A DNA stretch of 8,389 nucleotides from Polaromonas sp. UBA5171 (GCA_002413395.1 DHWX01000015.1:1-8389), one strand, 5' to 3'; shown: positions 1 through 6,569, counted from the stretch's first letter. Program-made: numbers and translations. Notes: generated by a model not told the origin, from the letters alone.

Positions 1-87
1 CATCCTCACCCGAAAGCTCCAGGCACTCGACCACCGTTTCGAGCGGTATAACGTACGTCGACTGGCCCACGCCGACCAGGAAGCCGT
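1..87. repeat. Left arm of an 87-bp near-perfect terminal inverted repeat (within cheA P5)
   Basis: Bases 1-87 are the reverse complement of 8303-8389 with a single mismatch (base 22 against 8368, a synonymous Leu CTG/TTG). The repeat encodes 29 residues, from the start of the P5 domain of the leftward CheA. Just inward (88 onward) similarity drops at once to that of ordinary paralogues. The arm reaches the window edge, so its real length is unknown. Confidence 0.97.
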
Positions 88-1789
88 TGATGATCGCCAG
101 AGTGAGGGGAACACTGACCGTCACCTTGGTGCCGCGGCCTGGCCAGGAGAAAATATCCACGGTGCCACCTAGCGACAGGATATTGCGCCTGACTACATCC
201 ATGCCCACGCCCCGTCCAGACACGTGCGTCACAGCCTCGGCGGTCGTGAAACCAGCCTCGAAAACCAGTTGCCAGACTTCAGCATCAGGCGCGTCCTCAG
301 CAATGGAAATACCGCGCGCGGCGGCTCTTGTGAGGATGCGGGCGCGATCAAGGCCGCGCCCGTCGTCGCTCACTTCGATCACGACCTTGCCGCCGCGCTG
401 CGATGCCGTCAGGCTGACGTGGCCGATGGGCTGTTTGCTGGCCGCGATCCGCCCTTCGGGTGTCTCCAGCCCGTGATCGATCGCGTTGCGCACCAGGTGC
501 ATCAGCGGATCCGATATTTGTTCGATCAGTCCCCGGTCAAGTTCCGTGCTCTCGCCCGAAGTCAGCAACTCAACGCGTTTGCCCAAGCGTTCGGACAGTT
601 CACGCGAAAAGCGCGGAAATCGGGCGAACGCATTCGAGATCGGCACCATGCGGATAGCGAGTACCGCCTCCTGCAGATTGCGGGTATGGCGTGCCAGATC
701 GAGCAGACCCGTTTGACCGCTGTGCCGGGCATTCAACTCGCCCAGCGCGCCCTGCCTGGACAGCATCGATTCGGTAATGATCAGCTCGCCCACCAGATTC
801 ACCAGCAGATCGATCTTGTCCGTCGCCACGCGGATCGACGTGGCGTCGCTGTGGAGCCCGTTTGCCATCGCCTCCGTTGCACGCCAGCCGCGCGCGCCCC
901 CTGCGGCCGAGGCCTTGGCATGAATGATGCTGGTTTTTTTGAGACTCGCCGGCGTGACAAACAACTCGACCGGGTCGGCCCTGGCCTCCGGTGCGCCGCC
1001 CGGAGGGCGTTGCGAAGCGGCGGCCTGAACCAATTCCCTTCGACGCCTGAATTCGGCCGGATCGACGAAAAATTCATCCACCTCCGCAGGTCTGGACGCC
1101 GCACCAGTCTTCGTGCCCGCCTCACGTGCGTTGATTGCGATTAGCTCGGGCGCCACGACCAGAGACAGAACACTGCGCAAATCGAACTCGGTTCCCTGCA
1201 GCGCCACGTCGAAACACACGAAGCCGCCGCACACATTGTCGAGCGACTGATTCTCGACCGCTCCCATCTCCGCGAGGCCGACCAGCATCATATCGAGCTC
1301 CTGCGCCTCAACCGGCGCCGCGAGCGGCCCGAGGCGCACGCTGAAGCCCCGAGTCGCCGACGTGGCCCGCCCGTCACCAGCTCCCTCTAGCCCCACGCGC
1401 GCGCGCAGCATGGCTTCGGCTTGTGAGCTGTCCGGCCGCACGCTCAGCAGGCCGCGATGGTGGGCCACCTGCGCCTGGATCGTATCTCCCGCCTCGAGCA
1501 TTGCATCGACGTCCTCCTTGGCGAGCGCCCGCTCATCCCTGCGCAGCAGGTCGAGCAGGTTCTCCATGACATGTGTCAGCGCGGCGATTTCGTCGAACCC
1601 AAGCATGGCGGCACTGCCCTTGATTGAGTGCACTGCCCGGAAGATCGCGTTCATATCCGCGGGGGACGGCGCGTCCGTGTCCAGGCGCAACAACAGGGCC
1701 TCTGTACCCAAGAGATGCTCCTGCACTTCTTCGAAAAAAATCACGCGGAACGAGTCGCTGTTGCCGAATTCCGTCGAGTCTTGGATCAT
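1..1789 (-). CDS. cheA: CheA-family chemotaxis histidine kinase, partial (C-terminus cut by window edge)
   Basis: This is a cytoplasmic sensor kinase that autophosphorylates on a His and passes the phosphate to CheY-type receivers. My translation from the ATG at 1787-1789 gives 596 residues with no stop before the edge. In order I see a P1 HPt domain with phospho-acceptor H54 in HSIKGSAAMLGF; a P2-like alpha/beta segment at about 148-218; a long Ala/Arg-rich linker (220-312); the P3 dimerisation segment (DKIDLLVNLVGELI, about 324-337); and P4 with N box HLVRNAIDHG (N435), D box DDGRG (475-479), F box FEAGF and G box GRGVGMD (525-531). All catalytic boxes are intact. The last 29 residues open the CheW-like P5 domain; roughly 125-140 residues should be missing. 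The start lies 17 nt after the upstream CheY-like gene, with only a weak AGG Shine-Dalgarno. It is the last visible gene of a five-gene operon. Two A/T7 runs (932-940 and 1734-1740) lie in frame and do not break it. Confidence 0.95.
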   Translation of the reverse strand, partial: MIQDSTEFGNSDSFRVIFFEEVQEHLLGTEALLLRLDTDAPSPADMNAIFRAVHSIKGSAAMLGFDEIAALTHVMENLLDLLRRDERALAKEDVDAMLEAGDTIQAQVAHHRGLLSVRPDSSQAEAMLRARVGLEGAGDGRATSATRGFSVRLGPLAAPVEAQELDMMLVGLAEMGAVENQSLDNVCGGFVCFDVALQGTEFDLRSVLSLVVAPELIAINAREAGTKTGAASRPAEVDEFFVDPAEFRRRRELVQAAASQRPPGGAPEARADPVELFVTPASLKKTSIIHAKASAAGGARGWRATEAMANGLHSDATSIRVATDKIDLLVNLVGELIITESMLSRQGALGELNARHSGQTGLLDLARHTRNLQEAVLAIRMVPISNAFARFPRFSRELSERLGKRVELLTSGESTELDRGLIEQISDPLMHLVRNAIDHGLETPEGRIAASKQPIGHVSLTASQRGGKVVIEVSDDGRGLDRARILTRAAARGISIAEDAPDAEVWQLVFEAGFTTAEAVTHVSGRGVGMDVVRRNILSLGGTVDIFSWPGRGTKVTVSVPLTLAIINGFLVGVGQSTYVIPLETVVECLELSGED

Positions 1790-1806
1790 GGTCGCGCCTG
1801 ATTTGT

Positions 1807-2169
1807 CTAGATGAAGGTCCGCACGATCTCGATCATGCGCTGCGGGTCGAACGGCTTCACCATCCACCCGGTGGCACCGGCGTTCCGCGCTTTCTGCTTC
1901 AACTCCGGACTCGCCTCGGTCGAGAGCACGAGCAGCGCCACCGGATCGTAATCCGGCAGACAGCGCAGTTCGCGGATCAGACTGACACCATCCATCCCAG
2001 GCATGTTCTGGTCGGTGACGACCAGGTCGAACACACGCGCCCTGGCCAGCTCCAGCGCCTCTACACCATCGCCGGCTTCCTCGACCTCGTAGCCAGCCGG
2101 TCGTAGCACGGCGGCGACCATCTTTCGCATGGATCGCGTGTCGTCCACCACCAGAATTGATTTTGTCAT
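1807..2169 (-). CDS. cheY: CheY-like single-domain response regulator
   Basis: A 120-residue stand-alone receiver, the usual CheY length, with no output domain. Conserved residues are all present: acidic pair D9/D10 (LVVDD), phospho-acceptor D53 in TDQNMPGMDG, switch T84 in LSTE, and K105 in VKPF. It should accept phosphate from a CheA and act through protein contacts. It begins with ATG only 3 nt after the stop of the dual-receiver gene and ends 17 nt before cheA, so it is most likely the direct substrate of the leftward CheA. An AGGT Shine-Dalgarno overlaps the stop codon of the gene before it, which suggests translational coupling. It is a paralogue of the rightward CheY at 5854-6225. Whether it drives a flagellar motor, type IV pili or another output cannot be told from sequence. 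Confidence 0.93.
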   Translation of the reverse strand: MTKSILVVDDTRSMRKMVAAVLRPAGYEVEEAGDGVEALELARARVFDLVVTDQNMPGMDGVSLIRELRCLPDYDPVALLVLSTEASPELKQKARNAGATGWMVKPFDPQRMIEIVRTFI

Positions 2170-2172
2170 GTG

Positions 2173-3051
2173 TTACCTGTGCTTGGCACGGTTCGCGCGC
2201 TTGCGGGCGCTCGGAAGGAACTTGGCGATAACCTCGAGCAGTCGGTCTTCGTCGAGCGGCTTGGTCAGGTATTCATCGCAGCCAGCGAGGGAACCCCGTA
2301 GCTTGTCGAACGGTGAGCTGCGGCTTGTGAGCATGACCACAGCAGTCTTCTTGATTGCTTGCTTGTTGGACTTGATCAGCTTGCACACCTGGTAACCGTC
2401 GATGCCCGGCAGCACTACGTCCAGGAATATACAGGCGTATTCGCGGGCTCCGGTCAGCCCGATCGCCTGCTCGCCACTCTCGGCAAAGTCGACCTCGAAT
2501 TTGAACGGTGCCAGCTTGGCCTGCATGAACATGCGCACCGTAGCGTTGTCATCGACCACCAGCACGGTATCGCCGAGAGCGCTCTTCATGGCCTGGGGAT
2601 CGGGCACCGCACCCGGCGGAGGTGTCCTCACCGCCCTGCTGCTTGACATGGCATGCCGCGACGGTGCGTGCTCGGGCTCGTCGTCTGCGGCACGGCTTTC
2701 GAGCGGCGCGGGCAAGGTCTCCTCGCCTGCATCGAGGGCCTCTTCCATCGCCTGGATCAGCCGGGCCCACTGCATCGGACGCGGCATGACCACAAGACCG
2801 TCGGCCTGTTCGCACGAACCCACCAGCACGGCGGGCAATGACGCGTATCTGTTGAGGGCCCGGAACTCCCCGAAGGCGGCCGGATCATCCACGTCGACCA
2901 GATACAGGTGCGGAGGACTCGGCGAGACAGGGTCATATTGCACGAAGCCGGGATCGCGCCTGGCAGCCAGCGCAAAAATACTCGAAAGCATGGAACGCTC
3001 TGTCGCGTTGAACCCAATCACATCAACGAGGTAATGGTTGTTTTGTGGCAC
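2173..3051 (-). CDS. Response regulator: degenerate N-terminal receiver-like domain plus intact C-terminal receiver
   Basis: A 292-residue protein starting with GTG. The C-terminal part (about 161-280) is a standard receiver with D167/D168 (LVVDD), phospho-acceptor D211 (FLDVVLPGIDGY), T242/S243 (MLTSR) and K264-P265 (LTKP). The first 105 or so residues look like a second alpha/beta receiver-like unit (YLVDVIGFN, HLYLVDVDD, LPAVLVGS, VVMPRPMQW). It lacks the paired acidic residues of strand 1, and it has Arg91-Pro92 where a receiver has Lys-Pro, so I read it as a pseudo-receiver; that is an inference. A charged, Pro-rich linker (about 107-158) joins the halves, and the C-terminus ends in a basic tail (SARKRANRAKHR). 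There is no DNA-binding or enzymatic output. The gene lies between the Ser/Thr kinases and the CheY-like gene; the linker Ser/Thr residues are possible substrates of those kinases. Confidence 0.88.
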   Translation of the reverse strand: MPQNNHYLVDVIGFNATERSMLSSIFALAARRDPGFVQYDPVSPSPPHLYLVDVDDPAAFGEFRALNRYASLPAVLVGSCEQADGLVVMPRPMQWARLIQAMEEALDAGEETLPAPLESRAADDEPEHAPSRHAMSSSRAVRTPPPGAVPDPQAMKSALGDTVLVVDDNATVRMFMQAKLAPFKFEVDFAESGEQAIGLTGAREYACIFLDVVLPGIDGYQVCKLIKSNKQAIKKTAVVMLTSRSSPFDKLRGSLAGCDEYLTKPLDEDRLLEVIAKFLPSARKRANRAKHR

Positions 3052-3060
3052 GGTGAAAGC

Positions 3061-3074
3061 TTCTTTCTTTCTTT
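3061..3074 (-). repeat. Short TTTC (GAAA) tetranucleotide run in the ribosome-binding region
   Basis: The coding strand carries about three AAAG/GAAA units spanning the TAA stop of the stand-alone Ser/Thr kinase and the space before the GTG start of the dual-receiver gene. The run is purine-rich and probably serves as the ribosome-binding stretch, because no better GGAGG is nearby. Three units are too few to call it a phase-variation tract. Confidence 0.5.
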
Positions 3075-3927
3075 AGAGGGTGGCGCACTCCACGCGCCGG
3101 ATTTCATCGAGCAGCGCACTGCCGTCGGCGAGTCGACACTGCGCCTGCTTTTCCAGCATGCCATCGATGAGCGGCTGGTAATGCGCGAGCTTGGCCGGCA
3201 GACGCGGAATCGGCGCCATCAAGTGTTGCGATTGGACCTCCAGCAAGGTTTCCCCCTCGAAAGGACGATGATCGCACAGCATCTCGAAGAAGATGATGCC
3301 AAGACCGTATATATCCGCAGCCGCGTTCACTGCGCCGCCTTGCGCCTGTTCCGGAGACGCATAGCAGGGCGTGCCCACCACCGGCCCATGATACATGGGC
3401 CACACTGTGCCGGCCAACCCGGCGGCGAGGCCAAAATCGGCCAGTACCAGTGTGCCATCGGCGCGGAACAGAAAGTTCTCGGGCTTGACATCCCGATGCA
3501 CGATGCCGCGCCGATGAAGCACGGCCAATGCGCTGGCGGCTTGGCGCAGCGCCGACATAGCCTGGTCGGGATGGAGGCCGGTGCGAATCGCACGCCGCAA
3601 TGTCCCCCCCTCGATGTATTCCATGGCCAGATAGGCGACGGCACCGCCGACCTCATGGTCGAAAATACGGACCACATGGTGGTGCTCGATCGCGGACAGT
3701 ACCGCGCATTCGCTGGAAAACAACCGCCAGACAACTTCGTTGTCTTCACGCGGGGCCTTGAGTACCTTGAGAGCGACGCGCCTGCCGTCCGTGCCATGCG
3801 CAAGATAGACATCGGCCATGCGACCTTCACCGATCTTGTGGCTGATCCGGTATCCATCAATGGCCGGTAGGCGCCATGACGCCAGACGTCGCCCTAGCGG
3901 CCGGACAGGTGTCGGTGCGAATACCAC
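3073..3927 (-). CDS. Soluble Hanks-type Ser/Thr protein kinase
   Basis: A 284-residue protein that is almost only a kinase domain. It transfers ATP phosphate to Ser/Thr of partner proteins in the cytosol; there is no membrane segment or extracellular sensor. Visible subdomains are the glycine-rich loop IGEGRMADV (about 32-40; the third Gly position is Arg), ATP-anchoring K54 (VALKVLK), helix-C E73, catalytic loop HRDVKPEN (H144, D146, N151), DFG (164-166), the activation segment with T186 in GTPCYASPE, and D205 of subdomain IX. All catalytic residues are kept, so it should be active. The start is GTG, 3 nt after the stop of the larger kinase, and no strong Shine-Dalgarno is visible, so translation is probably coupled. 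It is related to the kinase half of its neighbour (shared GYRI..KIGEG entry), which suggests an old tandem duplication. Likely targets are neighbouring signalling proteins, which is inference. Confidence 0.95.
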   Translation of the reverse strand: MVFAPTPVRPLGRRLASWRLPAIDGYRISHKIGEGRMADVYLAHGTDGRRVALKVLKAPREDNEVVWRLFSSECAVLSAIEHHHVVRIFDHEVGGAVAYLAMEYIEGGTLRRAIRTGLHPDQAMSALRQAASALAVLHRRGIVHRDVKPENFLFRADGTLVLADFGLAAGLAGTVWPMYHGPVVGTPCYASPEQAQGGAVNAAADIYGLGIIFFEMLCDHRPFEGETLLEVQSQHLMAPIPRLPAKLAHYQPLIDGMLEKQAQCRLADGSALLDEIRRVECATL

Positions 3928-3930
3928 AAT

Positions 3931-5541
3931 TCAAAGCCCGCGCTGTGCCAGGTCATCGAGCAGCATCTGGGCGGAGCGATAGCGCTGCTCGCGATCTTTG
4001 GCCATCAGGCGCTCAAGCACCGGCTGCAACACGATGTGCGAACGAGTCAGCCGCGGAACCGGTGCGTTGAGATGCAATTCGAGCAGCGCCCGCGTCGATG
4101 CTGCGCTGTACGGCTTGTTGCCTGTGAGCATTTCATAGGTGAGCACCCCCAGGCTGTACAGGTCGCAGCGTGCGTCCACCGCTTGGCCACACGACTGCTC
4201 GGGGCTAAGGTAGGAGGGGGTACCGATGATGTCGCCGTGCCCGGTGTCCATGATATGCATGAACACCTGCTTGGCCACACCGAAGTCGACCAGGGCGAGC
4301 GTGCCGTCTTGTCGCAGCATGATGTTGTCGGGCTTGAGATCGCGATGAACGATGCCAACCGCGTGAATCGCACCCAGGCCGGCAGCGATTTGCTTGAGGT
4401 AAGCGATCACGGTGAGCACATCGATGCCTGCCGCAATGCGAGCGCGCAAGTCGCCGCGCGGAAAGTATTCCATGGCAATGTAGGCATGACTAGCAGAAAA
4501 GTCCTGTCGGAAGATGCGCGCGACATTAGGGTGGTTCACCTGCGCCAGCAGGGCAAACTCCTGAATGAACCGCTGCAGGCCGTCCGCATCGATCATGCCG
4601 TCCAGGCGCATGACCTTCAATACCTGCGGCTCGCCGTCAGCACGCGTCTGCGCGAGAAAGATTGAGGCCATCCCCCCCTCGCCTATCTTGCGCAGTATGC
4701 GATAGCCTTCGATCAGAAAATACGAGAGTGATTGGCTCCCCGTCTGGTTGGCCCAAAGCGCCATATCCTGGGGCGCGCTGTAGGACTGCTGATTCAACGC
4801 GATAGCTTCGCGCAGCACCCCATACATCGCGGGCGATGTATGGGAACCCCGGCGCGGTACTAGGCCAGTGATCTCGACGATATCAATAAACGAATTGTCG
4901 GGCGGCCCCACTGACCCGATGCGGCCAGACTCGGCACGGCCCGCCGCGGCGAGCAGCGTGCGTCGCGAAGCCACCACGCTCCAACGCAGATCGGTCGCGG
5001 CCACTTCGAGCATGCGCGCGACTTCGACTGCCTCACCGACAGCATGCACCATCCCATTGCTGCGGCTGCCCTGCGGGCTGACCTCGCCCTCGCCCAAGTG
5101 GACGCCCACCGCCAGCGTCAACGTCGGCACTTCCTGCATGTGGGCGCGCGCCGCGATTCGTTTGGCCAGTTGTACCGCTTCGAAAACGGAAAGTATGGCT
5201 GCGTGCAGTCCACGCTGTGCGTGATCGGGCATTTTTCGGGTGGCATCATTAGAAAAAATGGCCAGGATCGAGTCCGGGCGGCGCTGCGCGATCTCACCTC
5301 CGAGCTTGAGGACTGAGTTGGAGAGAATGCTCCGCGCCTCGTTGATGAACGTAGTCAGCTCTTCACCTGACAGGGATTGGCAGACGGCAGCGAAATTGTG
5401 CAGGCGCGCATAGAAAAAGGTGGCGACTGCCACCGCAGTGCGTTGCCTGCGGACCTCACACGGTGGACTTTGCGAAGCTAACACCGACCCTTGCGACATG
5501 CGCTCAATTGTGCTGTCTAGCATCGCGGTTCTAGGTTCCAC
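3931..5541 (-). CDS. Ser/Thr protein kinase with N-terminal degenerate class III cyclase-like domain
   Basis: A 536-residue soluble protein with two modules. Residues about 35-225 follow the class III nucleotide cyclase pattern: FFYARLHNF aligns with F-x-D-I-x-x-F, RPDSILAIF with GDGxMAVF, LAVGVHLGEG with GIHxGE, and VGEAVEVARMLE with VGxxVNxAxRLE. Key residues are lost: the first metal Asp is R46, and the Asn and Arg of the VNxAxRL motif become E173 and M177; only D90 of the second metal site remains. It is therefore likely a regulatory pseudo-cyclase. Residues about 278-536 form a complete Hanks kinase: GEGGMAS (287-293), K309, E328, HRDLKPDN (399-406), DFG (419-421), T441 and SPE (446-448). 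There is no transmembrane segment. It is the first gene of the leftward operon. The GTG at 5541 gives the longest form; ATG at 5523 (residue 7) or 5499 (residue 15) are alternatives, since none has a clear Shine-Dalgarno. Confidence 0.92.
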   Translation of the reverse strand: MEPRTAMLDSTIERMSQGSVLASQSPPCEVRRQRTAVAVATFFYARLHNFAAVCQSLSGEELTTFINEARSILSNSVLKLGGEIAQRRPDSILAIFSNDATRKMPDHAQRGLHAAILSVFEAVQLAKRIAARAHMQEVPTLTLAVGVHLGEGEVSPQGSRSNGMVHAVGEAVEVARMLEVAATDLRWSVVASRRTLLAAAGRAESGRIGSVGPPDNSFIDIVEITGLVPRRGSHTSPAMYGVLREAIALNQQSYSAPQDMALWANQTGSQSLSYFLIEGYRILRKIGEGGMASIFLAQTRADGEPQVLKVMRLDGMIDADGLQRFIQEFALLAQVNHPNVARIFRQDFSASHAYIAMEYFPRGDLRARIAAGIDVLTVIAYLKQIAAGLGAIHAVGIVHRDLKPDNIMLRQDGTLALVDFGVAKQVFMHIMDTGHGDIIGTPSYLSPEQSCGQAVDARCDLYSLGVLTYEMLTGNKPYSAASTRALLELHLNAPVPRLTRSHIVLQPVLERLMAKDREQRYRSAQMLLDDLAQRGL

Positions 5542-5641
5542 ACACGAAACTATTTGTTTCCATTAAAACGCTTAGACATACTTTGGCAATTATCTTTAAT
5601 GAGAAAAATAACCCAATAACTACAGAAACTGACAATGATTT

Positions 5642-5670
5642 AGCATATTCCTTGATAAAGTCCTTGACAA
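5642..5670 (-). promoter_or_regulatory. Candidate sigma70-type promoter for the leftward kinase/chemosensory operon
   Basis: On the minus strand TTGTCA (5665-5670, one mismatch to TTGACA) is followed after 17 nt by TATGCT (5642-5647, four of six matches to TATAAT). Transcription would start near 5635, leaving a leader of about 90 nt before the GTG at 5541. A second, weaker combination, TTGGGT-16 nt-GATAAT, lies downstream around 5590-5617. This is consensus matching only. Confidence 0.4.
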
Positions 5671-5672
5671 AG
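5649..5672 (+). repeat. Tandem 12-bp direct repeat in the divergent promoter region
   Basis: TCCTTGATAAAG (5649-5660) is followed directly by TCCTTGACAAAG (5661-5672), 11 of 12 bases matching. The repeat overlaps the candidate leftward -35 box and the TTGACA of the plus strand. Direct repeats of about one helical turn in a promoter suggest two adjacent sites for a regulator; no regulator family is identifiable. Confidence 0.6.
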
Positions 5673-5691
5673 GCCAATCGATCAGATCAAT

Positions 5692-5702
5692 AGTATAATA
5701 CT
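5692..5702. promoter_or_regulatory. Palindrome AGTAT-A-ATACT containing a TATAAT box
   Basis: The 11-bp sequence is a perfect odd palindrome, and its plus strand contains a consensus TATAAT (5694-5699) that may be the -10 box of the rightward operon. The nearest consensus TTGACA (5664-5669) is 24 nt upstream, too far for an ordinary sigma70 promoter, so an activator or another -35 would be needed. A second small inverted repeat with related half-sites, TTACT-TAC-AGTAA, lies at 5728-5740. The two could be operator half-sites. Confidence 0.35.
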
Positions 5703-5838
5703 TAATGCGGAACGCAACGAACAACATTTACTTACAGTAACTTTATGTATCGTATCGTAATAAATTCAGCGCGTGCGCAGCAACGCACCGTCCGGCGGAG
5801 TTCATGGCCACGCATTTTCCGGGTTTCAGGCACCAGGC

Positions 5839-5845
5839 AAGGAGG
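5839..5845 (+). promoter_or_regulatory. Strong Shine-Dalgarno for the rightward cheY
   Basis: AAGGAGG is followed by 8 nt and then the ATG at 5854. This near-perfect ribosome site fixes the start of CheY and rules out the longer in-frame extension from 5773, which lacks a comparable site. It is the strongest ribosome site in the window, suggesting that CheY is made at a high level. Confidence 0.85.
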
Positions 5846-5853
5846 GCAGAAAA

Positions 5854-6225
5854 ATGACACAAAAACTCATCATGGTCATCGACGATTCTGCCTCGTTGCG
5901 GGAAGTGGTGAGCGTTGCCTTGAAAACGGCCGGCTATGAAGTCATCGAAGCGGCTGATGGACAGGAGGCGTTGTCCAAACTGGATGGCCGCCGGGTCCAT
6001 CTGATGGTCTGCGACGTCCATATGCCGGTGATGGACGGCATTACCTTCGTCAACCAAGTCAAACAACTCCCCGAGTACCGCTTCGTACCAATCATCATGC
6101 TAACCACCGAATCGCGCGAAAGCCGGAAGATCAAAGGACAGATTGCCGGCGCCAAGGCATGGGTGGTCAAGCCATTTCGGCCCGAGCAAATGCTGCAAGC
6201 CGTAGCCAAGCTGATCCTGCCATGA
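5854..6225 (+). CDS. cheY: CheY chemotaxis response regulator
   Basis: A 123-residue single receiver. It keeps D10/D11 (MVIDDS), phospho-acceptor D54 in CDVHMPVMDG, T85 in MLTTES and K106 in VVKPF. It should be phosphorylated by the CheA encoded two genes downstream and act by binding a motor or other effector; no output domain is present. The start is chosen by the AAGGAGG site 8 nt upstream. Its stop overlaps the start of the STAS gene (ATGA at 6222-6225), so the two are translationally coupled. It is a paralogue of the leftward CheY-like protein, with the same helix-5 style (AGAKAWVVKPF against AGATGWMVKPF), so phosphate cross-talk between the two operons is plausible; that is inference. 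Confidence 0.95.
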   Translation: MTQKLIMVIDDSASLREVVSVALKTAGYEVIEAADGQEALSKLDGRRVHLMVCDVHMPVMDGITFVNQVKQLPEYRFVPIIMLTTESRESRKIKGQIAGAKAWVVKPFRPEQMLQAVAKLILP

Positions 6226-6569
6226 CCACCTCTACGGACCAAGAACAAAACATGGCCATCAGCCCACAGAGAACAACGAGAGAGCTTCGCAGGATCGCCA
6301 TCGATGGGCCGATGACCATCTACGAGGCGGTCGAACACAAGCGCGAGCTGCTCGCGGCACTGGCTGACGCAGACGGACTGGAAATCGACCTGTCCAATGT
6401 CGACGAGATGGATACCGCCGGCCTGCAGCTGCTCTTGCTGGCCAGGCGCGAGGCGCTAAAGGCGGGTAAGCCTGCGAGGCTGGTGGCGCGCAGCGCGGCA
6501 TCGCAGGAAGTGCTGGACCGATACCAGCTCGCCTCGTATTTCGACGACTCCACGACATCACTGAGCTGA
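6222..6569 (+). CDS. STAS-domain protein (anti-sigma-factor-antagonist-like) of a chemosensory operon
   Basis: A 115-residue protein with a single STAS domain from about residue 20. The core IDLSNVDEMDTAGLQLLLL (55-73) matches the SpoIIAA-type motif, in which a Ser or Thr after Asp (here T65) is the site phosphorylated by partner-switch kinases. Small STAS proteins occur in some non-flagellar chemosensory operons, where their role is poorly defined; they may bind the kinase or array, or feed a partner switch. The start ATG overlaps the cheY stop by 4 nt; an internal ATG at 6252 (residue 11) is possible but has only a weak ribosome site. No RsbW/SpoIIAB-type kinase or PP2C phosphatase lies in the window, but two Ser/Thr kinases are encoded across the intergenic region. 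Confidence 0.9.
   Translation: MTTSTDQEQNMAISPQRTTRELRRIAIDGPMTIYEAVEHKRELLAALADADGLEIDLSNVDEMDTAGLQLLLLARREALKAGKPARLVARSAASQEVLDRYQLASYFDDSTTSLS

Larger units (their letters stand above)
5542..5853. promoter_or_regulatory. Divergent AT-rich intergenic regulatory region between the two operons
   Basis: About 312 bp without a gene. The left two thirds (5542-5770) are visibly AT-rich in an otherwise GC-rich window, as expected for back-to-back promoters. The region holds a tandem 12-bp repeat, two short palindromes, promoter-like boxes for both directions (listed separately), and a GC-richer leader before the rightward cheY. That leader has a small possible hairpin, GTGCG/CGCAC near 5772-5787. 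I see no terminator, tRNA, riboswitch or small ORF with support. Because both operons start here, one regulator could control both. Confidence 0.8.

Noticed and set aside
841..905. Apparent frameshift in the leftward cheA around the G5 run
   Set aside because: Careful recounting of the reading frame shows the linker continues in one frame into P3; the other frame was a counting slip.
224..1144. Long plus-strand ORFs opposite the leftward genes (also 2402-3034, 2908-3870, 4036-4665)
   Set aside because: They are antisense shadows of well-supported genes in GC-rich DNA, with Arg/Ala/Pro/His-rich products, no recognisable domains and no ribosome sites.
932..1740. A7/T7 runs at 934-940 and 1734-1740 as phase-variation switches in cheA
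   Set aside because: The runs are short and in frame, and no alternative-frame product is evident.
5656..5680. Sigma28 (FliA) promoter for the rightward operon
   Set aside because: TAAAG and GCCAATCG are suggestive, but the spacing is about 2 nt short and the -10 box matches poorly.
5664..5699. Standard sigma70 promoter TTGACA/TATAAT on the plus strand
   Set aside because: Both boxes are perfect but 24 nt apart, outside the usual 16-19 nt, so I list only the TATAAT palindrome with low confidence.
5542..5853. CRISPR array, tRNA or riboswitch in the intergenic region
   Set aside because: There is only one 12-bp tandem repeat pair, no cloverleaf, and no recognisable aptamer pattern.
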